A stretch of DNA of 64,000 nt from NCBI GenBank assembly GCA_937864365.1, contig CALMJT010000040.1, positions 1 to 64,000 on the forward strand, read 5' to 3'. This DNA comes from an uncultured Alteromonadales bacterium (lineage in GTDB: Bacteria > Pseudomonadota > Gammaproteobacteria > Pseudomonadales > Cellvibrionaceae). The position numbers and the translations under genes were made by a program. Shown piece after piece: positions 30,290 to 38,945 of this stretch (positions are counted from its first letter, which is position 1; each line of letters opens with the position of its first letter). The notes under the pieces are model-generated. The model was not told the DNA's origin, ran no database searches, and was given only the letters and a program-made list of their open reading frames with translations.

Positions 30290-31503
30290 TACATATCCAC
30301 CGGTTCTACCAATTGACTTACCAAGCAATTCATAAGCACTTCATGCGACTGACTATTATTATTTTTCTGCTGAAGAATGGCGTTTATTTGATCTAGAACT
30401 TTCGCTATTTCATCTTGCTCATCTTTAGATGGAACAGGGAGCTCCATTTCTTTTAAATCACTTCCAGTTATACCAGACGCCGCAACAGTTTGAATAATTC
30501 TCTCCATTAACCACCGGCCATATTTGCTCCGAAAAAAATAGTTAAAGTAACTTGGGTTTACTTTCCTCAAGTCGAATCGTGCTCTTATGATTGATGATTC
30601 AAAAGTGGCCGAATTGTCAGTTCCACTAAACATACAACAAAGCCCAGCTCCTTCCTTTGTTAAGGAACGACGGGCAAAGAGTAAGTCTCCTTTCATAAGT
30701 CCAAAATTTGCCAATTCCTTAGCTTCCACATCTACAGACTGTTCTATGATGTCTTCTGTTATTTGAGACGAATGAAACATATCACCCATATGAGCCATTT
30801 TTAAACCGAAACCATAGTGATCTTGCCCTTTATAAAGACCATTTTTGGTTCCGGACACCAATAGCTTTTTGAATGGATAAACATTCCAAGAGTAAGGTAT
30901 CGTGCCAACATTAGTTTCTTTTAACTTTTCTTTTCTTGTTCCATATCGAGTCAATGAATTGACTAAACACTCAAAAAAAATGGTCGTTAAACTATCAAAC
31001 TGACGAAAATTACTTTGGGTCTTCTCTAGCGCCAAAAGTGCCGCCTTAAGAATTTTGATCTCATCATCTGTCTTTTGTGAAAACGAGAAATTTGAAAGAT
31101 CTTTAAATTTTGTTCTTGGGGACAATCCACCAGCAGATGTTTTTACTGCCCAACCCCAGAATGCTTCTGACTGAACAATATATGGAAGCAAACTTCCGAG
31201 TTTAGAATTACCCTTTGCTTCCATGACAATAATGTCACCTGAGCAGATTCCATCGAACTCAGCTATACCTGCCTTTTTCAAATAGGCTCTTCTTCTACCA
31301 AATAATATTTGTCCCTTCTTGAACACACGGGTAAAGCTTGGGTTATCTTCTGCAATGATTCCCCAGCGCTTGATCTTGAGAGAGCCTGAATCTAAATGCT
31401 CCAAACCAATGTAGCGCTCATATCCATCGCCAATAGGGTCTTTGGTAGTGAGCTTCACTTCGCGGCAAATATCACCAAATTTAACGGTTTGTTTATCAGT
31501 CAT
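30289..31503 (-). CDS. hsdS: Type I restriction-modification specificity subunit S
   Basis: Two TRD-like halves (VKFGDICREVKLTTKD...ILFGRRRAYLKKAGI...; SGTKNGLYKGQDHYG...DLLFARRSLTKEGAG...) with KDEQDEIAKVLDQINAIL conserved region. Confidence 0.93.
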   Translation of the reverse strand: MTDKQTVKFGDICREVKLTTKDPIGDGYERYIGLEHLDSGSLKIKRWGIIAEDNPSFTRVFKKGQILFGRRRAYLKKAGIAEFDGICSGDIIVMEAKGNSKLGSLLPYIVQSEAFWGWAVKTSAGGLSPRTKFKDLSNFSFSQKTDDEIKILKAALLALEKTQSNFRQFDSLTTIFFECLVNSLTRYGTRKEKLKETNVGTIPYSWNVYPFKKLLVSGTKNGLYKGQDHYGFGLKMAHMGDMFHSSQITEDIIEQSVDVEAKELANFGLMKGDLLFARRSLTKEGAGLCCMFSGTDNSATFESSIIRARFDLRKVNPSYFNYFFRSKYGRWLMERIIQTVAASGITGSDLKEMELPVPSKDEQDEIAKVLDQINAILQQKNNNSQSHEVLMNCLVSQLVEPVDM

Positions 31504-32989
31504 TGCGCTCTACCCCGTAGCCTAACTGCGCGAGGCTCTGAAATAACTTATTGGTCTGTTTCTTCAATTGCACTCGGCTAACCTTCCACGCCTCGATGGC
31601 ATGTTCAATATCGTGCACTTCGCCATTGTTTTGTGCCTGCACATACAGCGGAATCGACAGGTTGTAGAGGTTCTCTTTAAGGGTGTCGAAATCCACCAAC
31701 GCAGTAATGTCGCTTTGCTTATCTGGCGCAAAGTAGGCTTCGCACAACACGGATAAATCTTCATCCGATAAGCGACTGTGGGCACGTTCGCGGGTAACGT
31801 GTTCCACGCCATTGATAAACAACACCTTGTTTTTACGCTCGGCGGGTTTATTGCAATTGAGCACCACCACGCAGGATTCCATCGGCGAGTTGTAAAACAG
31901 GTTGGGCCCAAGGCCAATCACCGCTTCGATAATGTCGGACTCAATCACTTGTTTACGAATGTTTTGCTCGGAATCGCGGAACAACACGCCGTGTGGCCAA
32001 AGCATAGCGGCGCGACCCGTGTCGGGTTTTAGGCTTTTTATGATATGAGTATAAAACGCATAATCCGCACAGCCTTGTGGTGGTACGCCGTAAAGATTGC
32101 GGCCATATGGGTCGGAAGAAAATTTATCGCGGTTCCACTTTTTAATAGAGTAAGGTGGGTTAGCGAATATCACATCAAACTGCTTGAGCTGATCGTTTTC
32201 AATAAACTTGGGCTCGGCTAGGGTATCGCCGCGCAGCACATCAAACTCTTCAATGTCGTGCAGGAACATATTCATTCGGGCTATCGCCGAAGTGAGCAGG
32301 TTTACTTCTTGTCCATATAAATGAACGCCACGCCACTCTTGTCCTTGCGAACGCAGGTCCATGACCGCATTAAGCAACATACCGCCGGTGCCGCAGGTTG
32401 GGTCATAAGCGGTCTCACCGGGCTTTAAGCCCATGATGCGCGTCATTAAGTGCACCACGGTACGGTTGGTATAAAACTCAGCAGCGGTGTGGCCGGAGTC
32501 GTCAGCGAATTTTTTGATTAGGTACTCGTAAGCCTCACCCAGGTCGTCCTGTGCAACTGATTTAATCCCTAGTGGAATTTTACTGAAGTGCTCAATGAGG
32601 TCAGATAGCATGTGATCGGGCAGGCGTTCTTTGTTAGTCCACTGGGCATCACCAAATACGCCATGTAAGCGCGGGTTGTTGGCTTCAATTAAACGCAGTG
32701 CATTTTGAATGGCTTCACCAATGTTTTTACTGGTATGGCGCACTTTTTCCCAGCGGGCTTCCTTGGGAATATCGAAACGGTGGAACATGGGCATGGCGGC
32801 GTATTCGGCATCGCCTTCATGGATCTCTAATGCTTCGGTGTATTCTTCCAAATACACATCCGAAAGGCGCTTATAAAATAGCAGTGGGAATATGTACTGT
32901 TTGTAGTCTGATGCGTCGATTTGGCCACGCAAAAACTCGGCAGCACCCCAGAGTAAATCCTCTAATTTTTTCTTATTTAATGCGCTCAT
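31496..32989 (-). CDS. hsdM: Type I DNA methyltransferase subunit M (HsdM1)
   Basis: YDPTCGTGGMLLNAVMDL (motif I), FANPPYSIKKW (motif IV), AAEFYTNRTVVHLM. Confidence 0.95.
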   Translation of the reverse strand: MSALNKKKLEDLLWGAAEFLRGQIDASDYKQYIFPLLFYKRLSDVYLEEYTEALEIHEGDAEYAAMPMFHRFDIPKEARWEKVRHTSKNIGEAIQNALRLIEANNPRLHGVFGDAQWTNKERLPDHMLSDLIEHFSKIPLGIKSVAQDDLGEAYEYLIKKFADDSGHTAAEFYTNRTVVHLMTRIMGLKPGETAYDPTCGTGGMLLNAVMDLRSQGQEWRGVHLYGQEVNLLTSAIARMNMFLHDIEEFDVLRGDTLAEPKFIENDQLKQFDVIFANPPYSIKKWNRDKFSSDPYGRNLYGVPPQGCADYAFYTHIIKSLKPDTGRAAMLWPHGVLFRDSEQNIRKQVIESDIIEAVIGLGPNLFYNSPMESCVVVLNCNKPAERKNKVLFINGVEHVTRERAHSRLSDEDLSVLCEAYFAPDKQSDITALVDFDTLKENLYNLSIPLYVQAQNNGEVHDIEHAIEAWKVSRVQLKKQTNKLFQSLAQLGYGVERND

Positions 32990-34452
32990 GATGTCTTCTT
33001 ATCGCTTAGTTGCTGCTGCACTTGTTGCTTTAGCTTCTGGCCAAGCGCGGTCAAACGGTATTTTTGGTTGCGGCTGGTTGGCTTGTCTGGAATGGTCATT
33101 TCTACTAGGGCTGGGGTGACCTCCAGAGCCGGTTTTAAGTAGTGCTTACGGAAGTGCTCGGCGTTTTTCAGTGCCATTAATGTCATTAATTCGTCGCGGC
33201 TGTGCTCTTGGCTTATGAGGCTGATCATCCGTGCCACTTCCGTGGTGACTTCCGTGGTGTCTTCCGTGGTGTCTTCCGTGGTGTCTTCCGTGGCGAACAA
33301 GGTCAAAGTCACTCCGGATGTACTGTCGGAGTGCCATTTTGGTGCGGGTAGGCCCGCTGCTTTGCAAACTTGTTGAATGACTACACTGCCGCGGCCGAGC
33401 TTTTCCATATAGCCTTGCAGGTATAAACCGTGGGCGATGTCTGGGTTACGCAGTACCGAGATATGGCCTTGCTGAATTTTGTGCTCGTCGATGCCTTGCG
33501 GAAACGCACCGGCATTCCATATTTTCAGGTGCGCAGGGCTAACTTCAACCTTAATGCCGCCGGCAAAGCTGCTGTAATCGCGGTGGGCAAAGGCGTTGAC
33601 AATGGCTTCGCGTACCGCTTGTTCTGGGTACATGGGGATGTCTTCGCGCTGATTATTAGCACTGCTAAAGCGTGCGCGCGATGGCGTATTGCGCATCACA
33701 AAGGTGATCAGCTGCTCGATCACCTCGGCCATTGGACCATCGAGGTGCTGTAAATCCTGATATTCGTCGTCGGCCTTATGGCGATAACACACAGCGCGCA
33801 CGCGGGCTTGCGGATGGCGTTTACCCGGCGCACTGGCCAGTAATACATCGGCGGCATTGGTTAAGCGGCCGTATTTGGCCAACGATAACAATTGCAATTG
33901 GTGCAGTAAGCCTTGTTCGGCTTGCGTGACTTCTTTGGGAATGCGTTTGGCAGATAGCAGCTTATTACAAGCACTGGTTGATAAACCTTGTTCGTCGAGT
34001 TCAGACGAGAACAAACGCTCCCAGCGGGTAGGTTCTACTTGCTTGCGCATGACCATATCGCGGATGGTATCGACATCGGCTTTTTGGGTTTGCTCGCCTG
34101 CACGTATGTAGATATCACTGTTAAAGGCGTAAGGAATGTCTTTGCCAGCCGGTACCTCAACCACTAATAATTGTCTAGTTTCGACTTGCTGAACTTCTAC
34201 CGAAAACAGTACTGGCGGTTGAATCGCCGATTTAAGCTGGCTTTCGAGCTGTTCAGCTACTTGTTGGGCACCTTTTACGCCCTTGATTTGGCCTTTATCA
34301 TCAACCCCACATAGCAGGTATCCACCTTGGCTATTTAAAAAGGCGCAAACCTGCGGGCCGCAGTGTTTTAACTCGCAGCTGGTAAGGTATTCAAGGGTTT
34401 GGTTTTCGCCCAACGACAGTAGTTGTGTGAGTTGTGCGGCCGTTTTACTCAT
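32986..34452 (-). CDS. AlbA_2/Schlafen-type putative ATP-binding protein with RecG-like GHKL/winged-helix C-terminus
   Basis: SLGENQTLEYLTSCELKHCGPQVCAFLNSQGGYLLCGVDDKGQIKGV, YPEQAVREAIVNAFAHRDYSSFAGGIKVEV, then TTEDTTEDTTEDTTEVTTEV linker. Confidence 0.85.
   Translation of the reverse strand: MSKTAAQLTQLLSLGENQTLEYLTSCELKHCGPQVCAFLNSQGGYLLCGVDDKGQIKGVKGAQQVAEQLESQLKSAIQPPVLFSVEVQQVETRQLLVVEVPAGKDIPYAFNSDIYIRAGEQTQKADVDTIRDMVMRKQVEPTRWERLFSSELDEQGLSTSACNKLLSAKRIPKEVTQAEQGLLHQLQLLSLAKYGRLTNAADVLLASAPGKRHPQARVRAVCYRHKADDEYQDLQHLDGPMAEVIEQLITFVMRNTPSRARFSSANNQREDIPMYPEQAVREAIVNAFAHRDYSSFAGGIKVEVSPAHLKIWNAGAFPQGIDEHKIQQGHISVLRNPDIAHGLYLQGYMEKLGRGSVVIQQVCKAAGLPAPKWHSDSTSGVTLTLFATEDTTEDTTEDTTEVTTEVARMISLISQEHSRDELMTLMALKNAEHFRKHYLKPALEVTPALVEMTIPDKPTSRNQKYRLTALGQKLKQQVQQQLSDKKTS
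33238..33297. repeat. 12-bp in-frame tandem repeat, five units
   Basis: ttccgtggtgac / ttccgtggtgtc x3 / ttccgtggcgaa; encodes the TTE(D/V) linker on the minus strand. Confidence 0.95.
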
Positions 34453-35095
34453 GGCTTGCTCCAAACTTCTTACCGACTAATTCTGCGTTCTCAAAATGTT
34501 GTTTCAATAGCTCTTCAACATCTTGATATCTTGAAAACTGCGCAGTAACAAAAACACTGGCATCTAAATCAGATTGAAATTTTTGAACCCAGTTACCCTG
34601 CCTTTCATCCAACGGAAGATGTTCCATTGTCGCATCTTCATATAAGTCGATAACTTTTAAGTTAGAGATGGAGCTTGCACCTCTTTTTAGTTCTAACTTA
34701 CTTCTATCATCACGGTTTTTATAACCTAAATCCATTAGCATTCGGCGCGCAAATACGACATGGTCATGCGCTAAAAACCAGCGAGGTTTATTTAACTCAA
34801 TGGCTTTTTTCATTTCCTGATGAGTAATGGATAGGCCAGTTGCGTCAAGTCCACTGCCATATTGCGGCGTAATGATGCCTAAAAATAGGTCACATTTTTC
34901 TACTGCTTTTAAGCAGCTTTCGAAGGCGGTTTCGTTGGACGATACCGGCACTGTTCCTTTGTGTGACATGAGTACTTCATACCCATACTCGGTTTGGTAA
35001 CCAAAACCAGTTAGCAATGCAAAGACGCGGTCTAGCAACTCTTCTACACCGTAAACTGTTGAAGAAACCATAATCTTCAGCTTCTTGTTACTCAC
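34445..35095 (-). CDS. Stand-alone DUF4062-domain protein inside the type I R-M operon
   Basis: LKIMVSSTVYGVEELLDRVFALLTGFGYQ, CLKAVEKCDLFLGIITPQYGSG, SITHQEMKKAIELNKPRWFLAHDHVVFARRML. Confidence 0.8.
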   Translation of the reverse strand: MSNKKLKIMVSSTVYGVEELLDRVFALLTGFGYQTEYGYEVLMSHKGTVPVSSNETAFESCLKAVEKCDLFLGIITPQYGSGLDATGLSITHQEMKKAIELNKPRWFLAHDHVVFARRMLMDLGYKNRDDRSKLELKRGASSISNLKVIDLYEDATMEHLPLDERQGNWVQKFQSDLDASVFVTAQFSRYQDVEELLKQHFENAELVGKKFGASHE

Positions 35096-36582
35096 AGTTC
35101 AAACCCTTCCATGATCAGCAATGCTTCCAGTTCATTTTCGGCTTGCTCTAGGGCGGCCAGTTTTTGTTGGAAGTCTTTTAGCGCTTCTTCCACTGTGATG
35201 GTTTCTTCTTCCAGTGGTTTTTGTACATAACGCGCGATATTGAGGTTGAAGTCGTTTTCTTCAATTTCACTGAATGGCACCCAGCGAGCAACGCCTTCTT
35301 TTTCGTGGCTGTAATCTTTTAATTGATATTGGTATATCTCGTAAATTTCATCGGCTTGGTCATTACTTAAGGTATTTTGTGCGCGACCTTTTGAAAATAT
35401 TTCTTCGGCGTTGATGATTAGAACGGGCTCTTTTGGTTCTGACTTGGCTTGTAGTATTAATATACAGGCTGGAATTCCAGTTCCATAAAACAGATTAGAG
35501 GCCAATCCGATAATAGTTTCTATATGACCTTTCTCTAAAAGAGATTTACGAATCTTTCCTTCAGCGCCACCACGAAATAAAACTCCGTGAGGTAAAACTA
35601 CTGCCATGCGGCCAGTCTCCGGCTTGAGACTGGAAAACATGTGCTGTACCCAAGCAAAGTCACCATTGGTTTTAGGTGCCAGGCCAAACTGGTTGCGTGC
35701 AAATGGGTCGTTGCTCCACTGGTCGTAGCCCCATTCTTTTAGGCTGAATGGCGGATTAGCAATGACGTTATCAAATTTCTCGAGTTGATCATTCTGCAAA
35801 AATTTAGGGTTTCTTAAGGTGTCACCGCGAATAATCTCGAAGTCCTCCATGCCATGAAGGAATAAATTCATTCGTGCAATTGCTTCAGTTGTAAGATTTT
35901 TTTCTTGTCCTTTTAGGATTAAAAGGCGAGGGTCACTACCGGTACTTTTTACATGGTGGACCGTCTCTAGAAGCATGCCCCCGGTTCCACAAGCTGGGTC
36001 GTAAATACTTTCTCCGACTTTTGGGTCAAGTACGTTTACCATTAAACGTACGATGCTTCTGGGGGTGTAGAACTCACCGGCTTTTTTGTTGGCTTTATCC
36101 GCAAAACGCTTGATAAGGTATTCGTATGCGCGTCCCATATCGTCGTTACGAACACAGGCAACGCCTAGATTAACCTTGTTAAAATGACCAAGAAGTGTGC
36201 TAAGAAGCTCGTCAGAAAGTCGTTCTTTGTTAGTCCAGCTCGCATCCCCAAAGATACCGTGCAGTTTTGGATTAGCTAACTCTATTCCACGAAAAGCGTC
36301 TTTTAATGCTTGACCAACGTCTTTTACTTCGGCGAAGACATGTTTCCAGTGACAGCTTTCTGGTATTTGAATGCGGTGGAACATGTCGGCTTTGGCTAGG
36401 TCTTCATCGCCAACTTGTTCGAGAGCCAGCAGAAGCTCTTCGTCATAGACATCACAGATTCGCTTAAAAAACAGTATTGGGAAAATGTACGTTTTGTAGT
36501 CGGAAGCATCTATTGGGCCGGTAATGATGTGAGCGGCATGCCACAAGTGAGCTTCTAGATCTTTTAGATTTACGAGTGTCAT
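35092..36582 (-). CDS. hsdM: Second type I DNA methyltransferase subunit M (HsdM2)
   Basis: YDPACGTGGMLLETVHHVKS (motif I), IANPPFSLKEW (motif IV), AGEFYTPRSIVRLMV; paralogous to HsdM1 but clearly divergent. Confidence 0.95.
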   Translation of the reverse strand: MTLVNLKDLEAHLWHAAHIITGPIDASDYKTYIFPILFFKRICDVYDEELLLALEQVGDEDLAKADMFHRIQIPESCHWKHVFAEVKDVGQALKDAFRGIELANPKLHGIFGDASWTNKERLSDELLSTLLGHFNKVNLGVACVRNDDMGRAYEYLIKRFADKANKKAGEFYTPRSIVRLMVNVLDPKVGESIYDPACGTGGMLLETVHHVKSTGSDPRLLILKGQEKNLTTEAIARMNLFLHGMEDFEIIRGDTLRNPKFLQNDQLEKFDNVIANPPFSLKEWGYDQWSNDPFARNQFGLAPKTNGDFAWVQHMFSSLKPETGRMAVVLPHGVLFRGGAEGKIRKSLLEKGHIETIIGLASNLFYGTGIPACILILQAKSEPKEPVLIINAEEIFSKGRAQNTLSNDQADEIYEIYQYQLKDYSHEKEGVARWVPFSEIEENDFNLNIARYVQKPLEEETITVEEALKDFQQKLAALEQAENELEALLIMEGFEL

Positions 36583-36751
36583 TCAGTCAATTTTCTTAAT
36601 ATGATAAGTACTTCAGATAGTTTACGATAATTAGTCGATTTAATCTGACATTATTTTATCCTTTCACATAGGTTTACGGTTTTGCTCGAAGTGCATTTAA
36701 AATTATTTAATAGAGAGTTAGGGCGAAGTAATTAGTTGGTTCTCTAATCCA

Positions 36752-36901
36752 TAAGAATCTCCGATTAACTAATCCATGATTTAATCAGGTGGTGGAAATG
36801 GAAAAATGCAAGTTACTAAATTCTTTATTTTTATTTACAAATTATTGTAGTTGGTGGCTGCAGCCCTGTGTTACTAAAAACAGGGCTAATTAGAGTCTTT
36901 T
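36752..36901 (+). repeat. Divergent multi-hairpin repeat copy R6 (forward) between the R-M operon and helicase operon
   Basis: aagaatctccgattaactaatccatgatttaatcaggtggtggaaatggaaaaatgc...agccctgtgttactaaaaacagggctaattagagtc. Confidence 0.7.
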
Positions 36902-36968
36902 AGACTTATTTAAGCTCAGCCTTAATATATCCAAAACTGTTTTTTTAAGGTATGTCCCTTTAATTCAG

Positions 36969-38945
36969 TTAAAACGTGCGGCCCTCTGTAATTACATATT
37001 CTTCTACATTTTTAGGTAGTTGATGTGTTGAAAATAATACCAGTCTTTGTCCCGCTCGTGTCATGGCTACATAAAGTTTACGAGTAGATTCTTGGTAGAT
37101 AGTAGTTTTTTCCTCTTCGCTAAGGTCTATGTTATTAGCTTGATCTATTAAGTTACCAACGCCTAAAACAAATATCACTCCTGATTCCATACCGGTGCAG
37201 CTATTGATTGTCATTATGCGAATTCTTTCAGCATAATCGGTTGATTCTTTTGGATCATTTAAATTTAAAGCTGTTTTTGGGCCTAGTCGTTTTTCTATAT
37301 CTCGTGTAACACTCCAAGGATTAATGACATCGCTGCATAACACGATAATTTGTCCGAGCGGAATTTTGTGTTCTTTTACGCAAGCGGTTATTTCGTTGAG
37401 AAAACGTTGTTGTTCGTCTTGCTGAGTGTCTGAATAAATGACTTGGGGTTTTTGTCCTCGGGTCATACGAGATAAGTCGGGTTGAATAAAATCTTCCGAA
37501 TCGTCGTTTAAATAAGCAAGTAGTGCGTTTGCAGCGATCATTATTTCGTAGGTGGTTCGGTACGAGTAATTAAGTTTTTTTGTTCTACCACGTACATTTA
37601 AGCCAACACTTTTCCAACTTAGATGATTTTTTAAAAAACCTTGGTTTGGATCGGCGCATATAAATAATTGTCCATCTTGTTTGATAGATTTTTTTACAAG
37701 CTCTAACCAAGATGGAGCAAAAAATTGAGCCTCGTCGATTAGTATATGGTCATATAAATCGAAATTAATGTTTTGCTCTTCATTTAAGCAGAGGTTGCGT
37801 ATGTATAAGCTTGGAAGAAAGCCGTTTTGTGGTGAAGACATTAGTTTACATGCGGCCTCATAGATCTCCCATATATGTTCTCTTTGGGTTTTTTGTAACG
37901 CGAATCCTCGGCCATGTCGGTCGTATTCTAGGTATTCGTTTTTATTTTTTATTAAGAACTCGTTAATATACTCCAGCTCTGACCATAGTTGATTGTCTGA
38001 AAGGTTTAATGATTTGTAGGCTTCAGAATCGTTTGTAAATAATTGCTTTTTGAATAGTATTAGGTCATTGTCTCTGAATAAAGAGCGTACTTTTTTTGTT
38101 AATTTTAATTGCTGATCTCTAGCGTATTTATGAAACGTACAAATAGTAAGATTGCTCGGCTGACCTTTTAAATGAGTTTTAAACTTATAAGTAATATCTT
38201 TTATAATGGGATTGTTGTGAATAAGCAATAATGATTTTTTCTGCGGATATTTCTTGCAGTACAAGATCGCTCTATTTATGAGTATTAGGGTTTTGCCACA
38301 GCCAGCAACGCCATTAATTAAACGAACAGAGAAGGACTCGTCTAATTCGCCAGAAACCGGATCATCCCACATGTCATATTTAGTGGCTTGCTCTTGATCG
38401 TAGTCGAGAAAAAAATTATCTAATTTTGCGTTATTATCACGAGCTACAAGTTCTCTTCGAGTTGTGCATGACGCATTAACAACAGATTCAGAAATAATGG
38501 TTTTTTTTATCCAATGATGAGCGTCATGATTAAACTGGCATAATAGTTTATGTATTTGGGTTATACCGTTTTCCCAAAATTCTTCGTGTGTAACGACAAA
38601 TACATTGTGTTCGTTATAGTTTATGTCTACAAAAAGAGATTCATTATACTGGCATACGGCTAAGTAAATTAATCGGCTGTAACCGTTTGAGTGCAGCCTT
38701 TCATTGAGCAAAAGGTAGTTGTTTAGTTCGGTTAGTTCAGGAGGAGCTGGATGATCGCCAATTAATAACCAAGATTGATTCGGCCCTTCAATAATTACGT
38801 TAGCAATTGCATTGGTATCAAGTACTGGAGTTCTAACGATATATTCATCGCTTAGCTTTTCGAAAACTTTTTTGTATTTCCTTCGAACGCTGTGGCTTAG
38901 ACCGGTAAGTGAATCCATCAATTTAGCCATAAACATCTCCATCAA
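36969..38945 (-). CDS. SF1-type (UvrD/DUF2075-like) helicase/NTPase with a distinct N-terminal region
   Basis: LINGVAGCGKTLILINRAIL (Walker A), ILIDEAQFFAPSWLELV (Walker B), LNYSYRTTYEIMIAANAL, LYVAMTRAGQRLVLFST. Confidence 0.85.
   Translation of the reverse strand: MMEMFMAKLMDSLTGLSHSVRRKYKKVFEKLSDEYIVRTPVLDTNAIANVIIEGPNQSWLLIGDHPAPPELTELNNYLLLNERLHSNGYSRLIYLAVCQYNESLFVDINYNEHNVFVVTHEEFWENGITQIHKLLCQFNHDAHHWIKKTIISESVVNASCTTRRELVARDNNAKLDNFFLDYDQEQATKYDMWDDPVSGELDESFSVRLINGVAGCGKTLILINRAILYCKKYPQKKSLLLIHNNPIIKDITYKFKTHLKGQPSNLTICTFHKYARDQQLKLTKKVRSLFRDNDLILFKKQLFTNDSEAYKSLNLSDNQLWSELEYINEFLIKNKNEYLEYDRHGRGFALQKTQREHIWEIYEAACKLMSSPQNGFLPSLYIRNLCLNEEQNINFDLYDHILIDEAQFFAPSWLELVKKSIKQDGQLFICADPNQGFLKNHLSWKSVGLNVRGRTKKLNYSYRTTYEIMIAANALLAYLNDDSEDFIQPDLSRMTRGQKPQVIYSDTQQDEQQRFLNEITACVKEHKIPLGQIIVLCSDVINPWSVTRDIEKRLGPKTALNLNDPKESTDYAERIRIMTINSCTGMESGVIFVLGVGNLIDQANNIDLSEEEKTTIYQESTRKLYVAMTRAGQRLVLFSTHQLPKNVEEYVITEGRTF

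Noticed and set aside
33146-33367. ORF encoding HHGRHHGRHHGRHHGSHHGS
   Set aside because: Alternative frame on the same strand as the AlbA_2 gene; the His-rich motif is a by-product of the 12-bp tandem repeat.
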